NCBI GenBank assembly: GCA_019359695.1
Contig: JAHHGV010000069.1
Coordinates: forward strand, 1-32,862
Length of the DNA: 32,862 bases
Source: Brasilonema angustatum HA4187-MV1
GTDB taxonomy: Bacteria; Cyanobacteriota; Cyanobacteriia; Cyanobacteriales; Nostocaceae
Direction: 5' to 3'
Part shown: positions 1 to 9,407 of the stretch, in pieces
Layout: each line of letters opens with the position of its first letter
Position numbering within the stretch: position 1 is the stretch's first letter
Made by a program: the position numbers and the translations under genes
Notes under the pieces: model-generated
What the model was told of the DNA's origin: nothing
Seen by the model: the letters and a program-made list of their open reading frames with translations, nothing else
Databases searched by the model: none

Positions 1-5
1 TAAAA

Positions 6-110
6 ATGCTTCCACAAAAACCTGAGCCTATTTTATTAGCCCAGATTTTTGCCAAGCTTTCTTCTCTCGGTCGTATTCACAATGCTTCTAGTACCGTTCC
101 AGCCTCGTAA
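6..110 (+). other. Short open frame at window edge, possibly the tail of an upstream gene
   Basis: This frame is open from the left edge to a TAA and encodes about 34 residues from the first ATG. It begins LPQKPEPILLAQ and ends SSTVPAS. I do not recognise a family. It may be the C-terminal end of a gene that starts outside the window, or chance. It lies directly before the Uma2 fragment but in a different frame, and it shows no resemblance to the missing Uma2 N-terminus. Confidence 0.2.
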
Positions 111-534
111 ATTGGCAAAGGTATTGTATATGGTTTGGCGTTTTGGCAAGCCTCCAGAAGTTGCGATTGAAATTGTCTCGAACAAAGAAGGTGATGAACT
201 AGGGAAAAAACTGGGAATTTATGAACATATGCGGGTCAGTTACTATATTGTCTATGATCCCACTTGTCAATTAGGAGAACAAGTGCTGCGGGTTTATGAA
301 CTTCGCGGAAGACGCTACTTTGAAACGACAGAAACTTGGTTAGAGCAAGTTGGCTTAGGTTTAACCCTCTGGCAAGGAGAATTTGAAGGTAGGCAAGATG
401 TTTGGTTACGTTGGTGTTACAAAGATGGTATTGTTGTACAAACTGGGGATGAGCGTGCTTCCCAAGCAGAACAACGTGCTCAATTACTTGCAGAAAAACT
501 ACGAGCTATGGGTATTGATCCTGATACTCTGTAG
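82..534 (+). pseudogene. Uma2-family (PD-(D/E)XK-like) endonuclease, N-terminally truncated remnant
   Basis: The C-terminal half matches the large cyanobacterial Uma2 (DUF820) family. It has the block VWRFGKPPEVAIEIVSNKEG, then a YYIVYDP strand, then VYELRGRRY, and a C-terminal tail rich in Gln/Glu/Ala ending in GIDPDTL. Full-length members run about 190-240 residues and carry a further N-terminal part of the nuclease fold. Here recognisable homology begins only near base 120. The reading frame has a stop at 37-39 and no good ribosome-binding site. The first ATG is at 82 and the next at 130. A truncated, probably non-functional copy is the simplest reading. Uma2 genes are multicopy in filamentous cyanobacteria, and their biological role is unsettled. 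Confidence 0.7.
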
Positions 535-579
535 AGAGGTTTCATGAAACGCTTCAACCAAAAAATTATCAAGGACGAA

Positions 580-1311
580 TTATTCTTTCACATATTTTTC
601 AATAGCTTGCTTCCACATTAAATATCCTTGACCATTTAAATGCAGTCCATCTTGTGTGTATCGAGCATCTAATTGATTCTGCAAATCGGATAAATGAGAG
701 AAAACATCTATGTACTCATAAGAAAACTCTTTAGCCACTTCTCTCAACTGCAAATTTAGTTGCCAGACGTTCTTATTGTCTTGCCAATAGCGAGTCACTT
801 GATTATTGATGGGTAAAACGCTTTGAATAAATACTTTTGTGTTTGGTATTTTATTTCGCAATTCTGTCAAAATCTGCTTGTATCCAGTTAATGTCTGTTC
901 GACAGATTTATGAGCATTGATAAAGTCATTAATGCCTATCATTAAGAAAATTTTTTTTGGTTTAGATGCCACAACAGCGTTTAAACGATTTAAAACAGAA
1001 TCTGTCGTGTCAGCGCTAATACCACGATTTTTTATATTTGGATTTTCCAGCAATTCTCCCCATTCGCCTTCATCAGTTAAACTATCTCCCAAGAAAATGA
1101 TTCCGGAATAGAATTTGGGCAGGATTTCAAACTGGCTTTTTTTCTGTAGATAATAAATTGAGTAATTATTTTGAGTAGACTTGCTGGGAACGATTTTTTG
1201 TAATAAAGATGAAACTCCTCCTCTTCTGGCAATAAATACAGTCACTAGCAACAAAAATAAAAGATTGAGCAAGAGCGAAATAAATAATAAGATGACAATT
1301 GTATTGTTCAT
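580..1311 (-). CDS. SGNH/GDSL-family hydrolase with N-terminal membrane anchor
   Basis: The 243-aa protein has one hydrophobic segment at about residues 4-27, then a linker, then an SGNH esterase/lipase domain. Block I is IIFLGDSLTD with the nucleophile Ser77. Block II has the oxyanion Gly98 in NRGISADTT. Block III is MIGINDF with Asn128. Block V is DGLH with Asp221 and His224. All catalytic positions are present, so it should be an active esterase or acylhydrolase held at a membrane; the substrate cannot be read from sequence. I chose the ATG at 1311, where the membrane anchor begins. An upstream GTG at 1389 would add 26 polar residues and overlap the end of miaA by 11 bases. It lies just downstream of miaA on the same strand and could be cotranscribed. 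Confidence 0.85.
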   Translation of the reverse strand: MNNTIVILLFISLLLNLLFLLLVTVFIARRGGVSSLLQKIVPSKSTQNNYSIYYLQKKSQFEILPKFYSGIIFLGDSLTDEGEWGELLENPNIKNRGISADTTDSVLNRLNAVVASKPKKIFLMIGINDFINAHKSVEQTLTGYKQILTELRNKIPNTKVFIQSVLPINNQVTRYWQDNKNVWQLNLQLREVAKEFSYEYIDVFSHLSDLQNQLDARYTQDGLHLNGQGYLMWKQAIEKYVKE

Positions 1312-1378
1312 TGTTCTGATTTCATTATCAAAAGGAAAGTGCTTAAGTATTACAAGTTTAAATTGATGAGTTCGTCGG

Positions 1379-2284
1379 TTACTCTCCACTACAGTTAGCG
1401 ATGAACTCTTGCACCCGTTGCCAAACTTTATCCAACAAATCAGGACTTTCTACATCAAACCACTCAATTTGAGGATATGCTCTAAACCAAGTCCGTTGGC
1501 GCTTAGCAAATTGCCTTGTGTGCAAAACAGTTAATTCTTTCGCTTCATCCAAAGAAATATCTCCTGCCAAATGTTGTTTGATTTCCTGATATCCTAAAGT
1601 ATTGAGCAAAGGTAAGTCAGTACCATATTTCTGGCAAAGGTACTCTACTTCTGTTACTAAACCATCTGCAATCATCTTCTGTGTACGCTGTGCGATGCGT
1701 TGGGTAAGGTGAGCAGAGTCACAGTCCAAACCAATTTGCAAAATCGGATAATTTGGGGGATTCTCTCCTTGCTGATGGGAAATTGGGCGACCAGTGACGT
1801 AAAATACTTCCAATGCCCTTAAAGTGCGGACTGAGTCGTTTGGATGAATTTTTTGTGCTGCAATCGAGTCAACTTGTTGCAACATATCGTACAATAGCCT
1901 TTGACCTAAAGATTCGAGTTGCGATCGCAATTCCTTGTGCGCTGCAACCCTGGGAATTCTCAAACCCTGTGTGATGGAGCGTATGTATAAACCAGTCCCA
2001 CCAACGAGGAACAGAGGATGAGAACCAGAAGCAATTAACGCCTGTGCTTGCTCTTGATAGTCTGCAACTGTCATAGTGTTTGTCGGCTTGCAGATATCTA
2101 TAAGATAGTGTGGTACGAACTTTTGTTCAGCTTCTGTAGGTTTAGCTGTACCAATATTAAATTCCCGATAAACCTGACGGGAATCTGCACTCAGAATAAC
2201 TGAGTCAAGTCGCATTGCCAAATCCAACCCTAATCCCGACTTACCCGTCGCCGTCGCGCCACAAATCACAATTAATTTAGTCAT
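1379..2284 (-). CDS. miaA: tRNA dimethylallyltransferase (MiaA)
   Basis: The 301-aa protein transfers a dimethylallyl group from DMAPP to N6 of A37 in tRNAs that read codons beginning with U. This is the first step toward ms2i6A and improves reading-frame maintenance. The P-loop is GATATGKSG at residues 9-17, followed by the family blocks SADSRQVYREFNIGTAKP, HYLIDI, VGGTGLYI and, near the C-terminus, TRQFAKRQRTWFR. The length is normal for the family and no catalytic block is missing. It is divergent from gyrB, with about 180 bases between the two starts. That spacer contains degenerate CTGACAACTGACAG-type short repeats just upstream of miaA. Confidence 0.97.
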   Translation of the reverse strand: MTKLIVICGATATGKSGLGLDLAMRLDSVILSADSRQVYREFNIGTAKPTEAEQKFVPHYLIDICKPTNTMTVADYQEQAQALIASGSHPLFLVGGTGLYIRSITQGLRIPRVAAHKELRSQLESLGQRLLYDMLQQVDSIAAQKIHPNDSVRTLRALEVFYVTGRPISHQQGENPPNYPILQIGLDCDSAHLTQRIAQRTQKMIADGLVTEVEYLCQKYGTDLPLLNTLGYQEIKQHLAGDISLDEAKELTVLHTRQFAKRQRTWFRAYPQIEWFDVESPDLLDKVWQRVQEFIANCSGE

Positions 2285-2432
2285 TAGTCAATGAAGAGTA
2301 AACACTGACAACTGACAGCTGATAACTAATTAGGTACATCCCCCTCATAAACTTCTCTTCAAATTGCCCTAAAGTCGCCAGCAAGGCTTTTGTGCTAGAA
2401 TTTTTGAGTCTTTTGATATTTGAAACCATTAG

Positions 2433-4403
<1,971 letters not shown>

Positions 4404-5079
4404 GTTGTGTGTGAATTTGCTGACTACTCGCTTCCCGATACAAAATTACCTATCTTTTCCGGACGCGTTTTTGGCGACGCCAGTCGCCTAGTAAGGGTAA
4501 AAGCCCACATTGTAGCTGAAGGGAAGCCCAACGGAAACCCTCGTCATCGTGAGAGCGAGAAAACGCCCTATGGCTAACGCCACGGCTTACGGCTATCGGG
4601 GAGAACCTTTGGTTCCGCTAGCCCCTAAAAGGGGCGCTGCGCAAACGCTTTAGACCTCTGGCCGTGCGCTTTGCGCATACGCCAGTCGCCGTGAGAGCGG
4701 GAGACCCTCCAAAGAGCGCTGGTCTCACCACATCCTAAGTCCTGGGGAGACGCTCTTGCAACAAGGCGGAAAACCTTTTGGGCTGTCACTTCCGCAGTGG
4801 CTCCCCTGCTGCACCGTCCTGGACTTTCCATCATTCGCAGTCCTTGTTGCCCTGCGGAAGAAACAAGGACTGCGAACTGCTTGCTGTTTCAGCGTCCGCC
4901 GGAAGGCGTCTACAAGTCAGCACACCCGGTCTCACAACTGGCATACTAGTTGTTGGCACAAAAGGGACAAGACCGAGAAGCTAAGATGTATGAACGTAAC
5001 TGAGTATCAGTTACTTTATTAACATTTGTTAAAATTTAGAAATTTTAGTGGAACAATACTTAGAAGAAGATATAACAAC
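4404..5079. repeat. Gene-free mosaic of short palindromic repeats
   Basis: I see no convincing gene in this stretch. It contains a chain of GC-richer palindromes unlike the flanking DNA. GGCGAC-gcca-GTCGCC is at 4473-4488. A 20-base block beginning CTATGGCTAACGCC at 4568-4587 recurs identically at 21914-21933. A CCCCT/AGGGG hairpin lies near 4620-4637. CGCAGTGGCTCCCCTGCTGC near 4794 recurs with a three-base change near 28453. A perfect 15-bp inverted repeat spans 4834-4876. The short open frames here are built from these repeats. The organisation resembles the nested palindromic repeats that fill intergenic spaces in large cyanobacterial genomes. Confidence 0.75.
4834..4876. repeat. Perfect 15-bp inverted repeat (hairpin)
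   Basis: TTCGCAGTCCTTGTT at 4834-4848 is the exact reverse complement of AACAAGGACTGCGAA at 4862-4876, with a 13-base loop between them. It sits inside the repeat mosaic between gyrB and the FAS1 lipoprotein gene. No T-tract follows on either strand, so it is not a typical intrinsic terminator. Confidence 0.85.
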
Positions 5080-5691
5080 ATGAAAGCAAGCAAAAACAAT
5101 TTAGCAAAAGTACTATTTAGCGTTATTGTTGCTGTTAGTCTTATAGCTTTGTCTGCTTGTGGTCAGCCTAGTGTGGATAACACAACTTCTCCTCAAGCTG
5201 CGAAAACTCCAGCAACAAAAACTCCTACTACCCCAACGGCAAGCAAAAATTTGGCAGAACTGGCACACTCAGCATCCACTCAGGGTTCTTTTACAACGCT
5301 AACACAGGCAGTGCAAGCTGCAGGTTTAACTCAACAAATGGCAGAACAAGGACCTTACACAGTCTTTGCTCCGACGAATGCTGCTTTCGCTGCTTTACCA
5401 AAAGGTACAATTGAAAAGCTTCTTAAACCAGAAAATAAGCAAGAATTGATCAAACTTTTGAGCTATCATGTTCTACCGGGACAGGTCACCTCTAGCCAAC
5501 TGACATCTGGACAGGTTAAAACAATTGAAGGTTCTGCTGTGACAGTAAAGGTTGACACTACCACCAGTAGAGTTATCGTAAACGATGCTAAAGTCATTCA
5601 GGCAGACATTCCAGCTAGTAACGGCGTCGTTCACGTAGTGGATAAGGTTATTCTACCTCCAAAATTTCCAGCAAGTCTTGGCTCTAATTAG
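5080..5691 (+). CDS. Fasciclin (FAS1) domain lipoprotein
   Basis: The 203-aa protein has a lipoprotein signal peptide at residues 1-26: a positively charged start, a hydrophobic core, and a lipobox LSAC with lipidation expected on Cys27. A Thr/Pro/Ala-rich linker follows (about 30-55), then one FAS1 domain (about 58-198). The domain shows the H1 block (GPYTVFAPTNAAFAALP) and the H2 block (NGVVHVVDKVILPP). FAS1 domains are secreted or surface adhesion modules; a ligand cannot be inferred. I chose the ATG at 5080, which follows an AGAAGAAGA stretch. The frame is open 18 codons further up, but that extension would place charged residues before the signal peptide. The gene has no cotranscribed neighbour. 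Confidence 0.9.
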   Translation: MKASKNNLAKVLFSVIVAVSLIALSACGQPSVDNTTSPQAAKTPATKTPTTPTASKNLAELAHSASTQGSFTTLTQAVQAAGLTQQMAEQGPYTVFAPTNAAFAALPKGTIEKLLKPENKQELIKLLSYHVLPGQVTSSQLTSGQVKTIEGSAVTVKVDTTTSRVIVNDAKVIQADIPASNGVVHVVDKVILPPKFPASLGSN

Positions 5692-7226
5692 ATTCAGTGA
5701 ACTGTTACCAGTAAACCTGCCCTCACTGGTATGCCTATTTTCCGAGGACACGCTTGTTTAAAGCCATCGTTACCCAAGGGATGGAAGTGATAACTGTGGA
5801 GATACCAAGCTACTCACTTGAGATATGAGATATTTAAGGTAACTCCTTACACATATAAAAATTCTTTATTAAAAAGCACTGAGATAATATTTATTTTTAT
5901 TTGCTTAAGTATAAAAACAAACATTTTTACAACCAATATACTCTGCATTTCTGTTTATTGTTGTTAACTTTAAGTACTGGTTGGAGCAATGTCTTCTTAG
6001 AACGAGCAACCAGAATATAGTTTCAATTATTCCCCTTATCCTAAGCCACTGTCTACTTTCGTCCCACATTTCCAGACCTCTCAATTAACCAACAAGGGAT
6101 TAGTACCATTACCAGAGTGATCAAACAATTGATGATCATCTGTACGGTGCTCTGGTGATAAATATTTCTTAAAACACCTCATAGCAGGCTATGGTATATT
6201 TCGTACCTGTCTTCTGAAATTGGGCATGAAATAGGTTATTATCGATAGTCTTAACTGTCAAATCCTTTTTTAATTGATTAAAATTATCCTTGTATACAAT
6301 AAGAAGAGTTTGTCAAGATTCATAAGGTTGAAGTTTCAACAGTACGTTAACGTGTGATTAAGAGCAGATTGGCTGAGTCTAGATTCCTTTTCGAGCTAAC
6401 TGATGCTGCCAAAGTCTTAACTCCTAAGTTAAAGTGATTGGCAGAAGAAAGTTAAGTGATCACGAAAAACACCACCGTTACTCTATTTGTTGTATTCATG
6501 GTGCTTATAGTACGCCTAATGGAAGAAAATACAAAGCCACCTTAGACAGGTTGTGTAAGACATACTTGTCGCCATATGGCGAACTTAACTCCACTCAGTT
6601 GCTTGTAAAGGAAATGTAAAAATGGCTGTAAGGATCTTTTCTGATCTCATTCGATCAAAAATATGCTTTTTCTAAGTAAAGAATGTTCTAAGTAATACAT
6701 TGGTCTAGATATGAAGCAGGTGTATTGACACGAAATTCAAATGAAAATACCCCAGCAATTCCAAAAAATTTTGGAGAAAATACAAAAGTATAGTCTCTTT
6801 ATCAATGTCTTACTTTTGATGCAACAGTATTTAGATTGTTCAATAGTTTCATGATTAGGACACAAAAACAGTTCAATTTCTGTGAAACAGGCTACAATCG
6901 GAACAGTCTTTACAAAAGAATCTCCCAACAGTCATATTCATTTGTATGGAGTGGTAATTGTTTTTAGTAGTCCAAAGTCTTTATTTAGACTAGTAAGTGA
7001 AAGGTGATGTTGCTTGGCAACACACATGGCGTTGACTAAAGATAAGAATTTATCTTCAACCAGGCTTTCTCTCTAGGGGAAAACTCCGTTGTGAAGGTGT
7101 ATAAATTCTAAATTTATCTTAGGCAAAGTCGCCAAAAGCCCTCTATTGTGTTGGTAAATAGTTCACCTTAAGAGTAGTAAACACATCTTAAGTAATTGAT
7201 TCTGCAAGGAGCATGAGGAACGCGGC
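5692..7226. other. 1.5 kb gene-poor region upstream of sigA
   Basis: I see no supportable gene here. The longest frames (about 60 codons, near 6434-6619 on plus and 6737-6928 on minus) start with non-ATG codons or look like random translation, and match no family I know. The DNA is AT-rich and mostly unique, without the GC-rich palindromes found elsewhere. A small inverted repeat, ACCAGAG (6111-6117) with CTCTGGT (6150-6156), is present. The region probably holds the sigA promoter or promoters and a long leader, and could hold a small RNA. A ribosome-binding site for sigA (AGGAG at 7207-7211 and GAGGAA at 7215-7220) lies at its right end. Confidence 0.5.
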
Positions 7227-8402
7227 ATGAACCAGGCTAACAACGTACTCGAAAATATATATCAGCCTGATGATCTGGAAATAATGAATCAGCCTGAGAT
7301 TGAGTTAGAAGAACTCTTAATTGACGACGAAGAGGACTTGCTGACGGGCGATGAAGGCGAACTCGATGAATTTTTAGAGCCTCAGTCTGATGAGGACGAC
7401 TTAAAGTCTGGAAAAGCCGCTAAGGGGCGTCGTCGATCTCAAAGCAAGAAAAAGCATTACACGGAAGATTCGATCCGCCTTTACTTGCAAGAAATAGGTC
7501 GAATTCGCCTGTTGCGTGCAGACGAAGAAATTGAATTGGCACGCAAGATTGCCGATTTACTGGAATTAGAACGAGCGCGCGAAAAACTTTCGCAGCAGTT
7601 AGCTCGTGAGCCTTACGACAGTGAATGGGCAGAAGCAGTACAAATACCCATGCCACAATTTCGTTATCGGCTACACATTGGTCGCAGAGCGAAAGATAAG
7701 ATGGTCCAATCAAATCTGCGTCTTGTCGTTTCAATTGCGAAGAAGTATATGAATCGAGGCTTGTCTTTTCAAGACTTGATTCAAGAAGGTAGTCTTGGTT
7801 TGATTCGTGCGGCAGAAAAGTTTGACCACGAGAAAGGATACAAGTTTTCTACATACGCGACATGGTGGATTCGTCAGGCGATAACCCGTGCGATCGCTGA
7901 TCAATCCCGTACTATTCGCCTTCCAGTTCACCTGTACGAAACCATTTCCCGGATTAAGAAAACGACCAAGCTGCTTTCTCAAGAAATGGGTCGTAAACCC
8001 ACCGAAGAAGAAATTGCCACGAGAATGGAAATGACAATTGAGAAGCTGCGGTTTATTGCTAAATCAGCACAATTGCCTATTTCACTAGAAACGCCAATTG
8101 GTAAAGAAGAGGATTCTCGACTGGGCGATTTTATTGAATCTGATGGTGAAACACCAGAAGACCAAGTTTCTAAAAACCTGCTGCGAGAAGACCTGGAAAA
8201 AGTACTCGACAGCCTTAGCCCCCGTGAAAGAGATGTTCTCAGATTGCGTTATGGCTTAGATGACGGTCGTATGAAGACCTTAGAAGAAATCGGACAAATT
8301 TTCAATGTGACTCGTGAGCGAATTCGTCAAATTGAAGCAAAGGCGCTACGCAAGTTACGTCACCCAAATCGTAACAGCGTTCTAAAGGAGTACATCCGTT
8401 AG
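7227..8402 (+). CDS. sigA: Principal RNA polymerase sigma factor SigA (RpoD group 1)
   Basis: The 391-aa protein is the housekeeping sigma factor that directs RNA polymerase to -35/-10 promoters. An acidic N-terminus (1-60, many Asp/Glu) and a basic patch at about 67-76 precede region 1.2 (about 79-112, [15 protein letters not shown]). Region 2 is complete at about 160-232, with [30 protein letters not shown] and the -10 recognition helix [16 protein letters not shown]. Region 3 spans about 240-320. Region 4 is at about 325-391, with the -35 helix-turn-helix [20 protein letters not shown]. The length and the [10 protein letters not shown] ending match cyanobacterial SigA. Region 4 is intact, which separates it from defective paralogs; group 2 sigmas usually lack the long acidic N-terminus. 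A strong hairpin terminator lies about 125 bases downstream. Confidence 0.95.
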   Translation: MNQANNVLENIYQPDDLEIMNQPEIELEELLIDDEEDLLTGDEGELDEFLEPQSDEDDLKSGKAAKGRRRSQSKKKHYTEDSIRLYLQEIGRIRLLRADEEIELARKIADLLELERAREKLSQQLAREPYDSEWAEAVQIPMPQFRYRLHIGRRAKDKMVQSNLRLVVSIAKKYMNRGLSFQDLIQEGSLGLIRAAEKFDHEKGYKFSTYATWWIRQAITRAIADQSRTIRLPVHLYETISRIKKTTKLLSQEMGRKPTEEEIATRMEMTIEKLRFIAKSAQLPISLETPIGKEEDSRLGDFIESDGETPEDQVSKNLLREDLEKVLDSLSPRERDVLRLRYGLDDGRMKTLEEIGQIFNVTRERIRQIEAKALRKLRHPNRNSVLKEYIR

Positions 8403-8417
8403 TTATTAGTCATTATG

Positions 8418-8452
8418 TCATGAGTCATTGATTTTAGACAAATGACTCATGA
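8418..8452. repeat. 12-bp perfect inverted repeat just after sigA
   Basis: TCATGAGTCATT (8418-8429) and AATGACTCATGA (8441-8452) are exact reverse complements with an 11-base loop. The surrounding bases repeat the AGTCATT theme, which suggests it formed from short heptamer-type repeats typical of cyanobacterial spacers. It could fold in the sigA 3' untranslated region. It lacks a T-tract, so the stronger hairpin downstream is the better terminator. Confidence 0.7.
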
Positions 8453-8526
8453 TTGAGAAAAAACAAAAAGCGGTCAAACCAGTGCTGTTTTGAGGTTAAC
8501 CCACAAACAGGCTATTGGTGCTTGCG

Positions 8527-8562
8527 AAAAGCCTGGAAGTATAACACTTCCAGGCTTTTTGT
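8527..8562. terminator. Intrinsic terminator shared by sigA (+) and hli (-)
   Basis: AAAAGCCTGGAAGT (8527-8540) pairs perfectly with ACTTCCAGGCTTTT (8546-8559) around a five-base loop. A T-run follows on the plus strand, and the A-run at the left base gives a T-run on the minus strand. It lies between the convergent sigA and hli genes and so can end transcription from both sides. Confidence 0.9.
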
Positions 8563-8608
8563 TTATTTATGTATTTATTTATTACCAAGCGCTCTGTAAC
8601 CAGAAAAG

Positions 8609-8788
8609 TTACAGAATGCCCCAGAAGTGTAGGAAACCTTGACCAGAGAATAGCTCAATAAGGGCAGCGGCTAAAAAGCCAATCATCGCCAAGCGACCAT
8701 TCCAAACTTCTGCTTGAGGTGTGAAACCCCAACGCCAAGAATTACGGTCATCAACTACAGGGGTAACGGTTTTTGTTGCGTTTGTCAT
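8609..8788 (-). CDS. High-light-inducible protein (Hli/SCP, one-helix chlorophyll-binding family)
   Basis: The 59-aa single-helix protein belongs to the Lhc superfamily. The hallmark chlorophyll-binding motif is [21 protein letters not shown], with Glu and Asn/Arg as pigment and salt-bridge positions. It is preceded by WRWGFTPQ and followed by [11 protein letters not shown]. Such proteins sit in thylakoid membranes, bind chlorophyll and carotenoid, and protect photosystem II assembly and chlorophyll recycling under strong light. I chose the ATG at 8788 because GGAG lies eight bases upstream; a GTG at 8797 overlaps that GGAG and would add only three residues. The upstream region has a good promoter and an HLR1-like site, so light-stress regulation is likely. 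Confidence 0.93.
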   Translation of the reverse strand: MTNATKTVTPVVDDRNSWRWGFTPQAEVWNGRLAMIGFLAAALIELFSGQGFLHFWGIL

Positions 8789-8818
8789 AACTGGCACTCC
8801 AAACTGAATTATTTAAGG

Positions 8819-8836
8819 TTTGTTACCTTATGTAAA
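8819..8836 (-). promoter_or_regulatory. HLR1-like element (candidate RpaB site) at the hli start site
   Basis: On the minus strand the sequence is TTTACATA-AG-GTAACAAA. The HLR1 consensus is two 8-base direct repeats (G/T)TTACA(T/A)(T/A) separated by two bases. The first half matches fully, and the second differs at one base. It lies immediately downstream of the -10 box, over the predicted start site. In known cyanobacterial cases this location fits repression by RpaB in low light, with release in high light. Confidence 0.55.
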
Positions 8837-8838
8837 CT

Positions 8839-8868
8839 AATATAACAATTTTTAAGAAGTTGTGTCAC
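8839..8868 (-). promoter_or_regulatory. Predicted sigma-70 type promoter of hli
   Basis: Reading the minus strand, GTGACA (8868-8863) lies 18 bases before TATATT (8844-8839). Each box differs from its consensus at one position. Transcription would begin near 8832, leaving a leader of roughly 45 bases with the GGAG ribosome-binding site. Confidence 0.6.
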
Positions 8869-8976
8869 TTTTCCCATAATCTTATTGCAATTTTTTGACT
8901 TATTTTTAACTTACCTTGAAGTAAATCTCTTTAAGGTAATTGGTGTTCCTCCTTTGTTGAATGAGGTTTAAGTGTC

Positions 8977-9243
8977 ATGAAACTAGAAATGAAGTGCAAA
9001 CAGATATGCTTCCTACTACTTCCGTTACTGATTGCACAGGTTGGTGTTGCTCAAACGCCACAACAGAAGACGATTGCGCTGCCTCAGCTTCCTGAAAACT
9101 TAAAGGTACCACCAAATCAAGTGCTACTGCTTGGGGAGAGGGCTACAGGAGTACAAATTTATCAATGTAAAGCGAAATCCAGCAACACCAAGCAATTTGA
9201 GTGGACGTTTGTAGCACCTGAGGCTAAACTATTTGCGCTGTGA
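8977..9243 (+). pseudogene. DUF3455-type secreted protein, C-terminally truncated
   Basis: The 88 codons encode a signal peptide (hydrophobic at about 10-22, cleavage likely after VAQ) followed by the start of a DUF3455 domain: LPQLPENLKVPPNQVLLLGERATGVQIYQCKA, then FEWTFVAPEAKLF. Complete family members continue for roughly another 80-100 residues with a conserved GKHYAGPTWE-like block, which is absent from all frames up to 9407. A stop after KLFAL therefore removes about half the domain. The gene still has an ATG and an in-frame signal peptide, so it could be expressed as a fragment, but I regard it as a decayed gene. Confidence 0.65.
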
Positions 9244-9407
9244 CTACTTGTTTTATGGCGCAAATCCTTAACTGGGGCTAAGCCAGCACAGCTTAACTTA
9301 CGCTAGTACTTACGGTTAAGTGAAAGTATTTCTAAAGTAAGCACTGCCTGGCAATTACCCAGCAATGATCAGCATAGCCTCTCTACACTAGAATTGCAGG
9401 CTGAGCA

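Noticed and set aside
4625-5022. Several overlapping open frames of 68-88 codons after gyrB
   Set aside because: They are made of palindromic repeats, overlap on both strands and show no family resemblance.
6434-6619. 61-codon frame starting with GTG in the sigA upstream region
   Set aside because: It has no ribosome-binding site, no recognisable motif and poor coding character.
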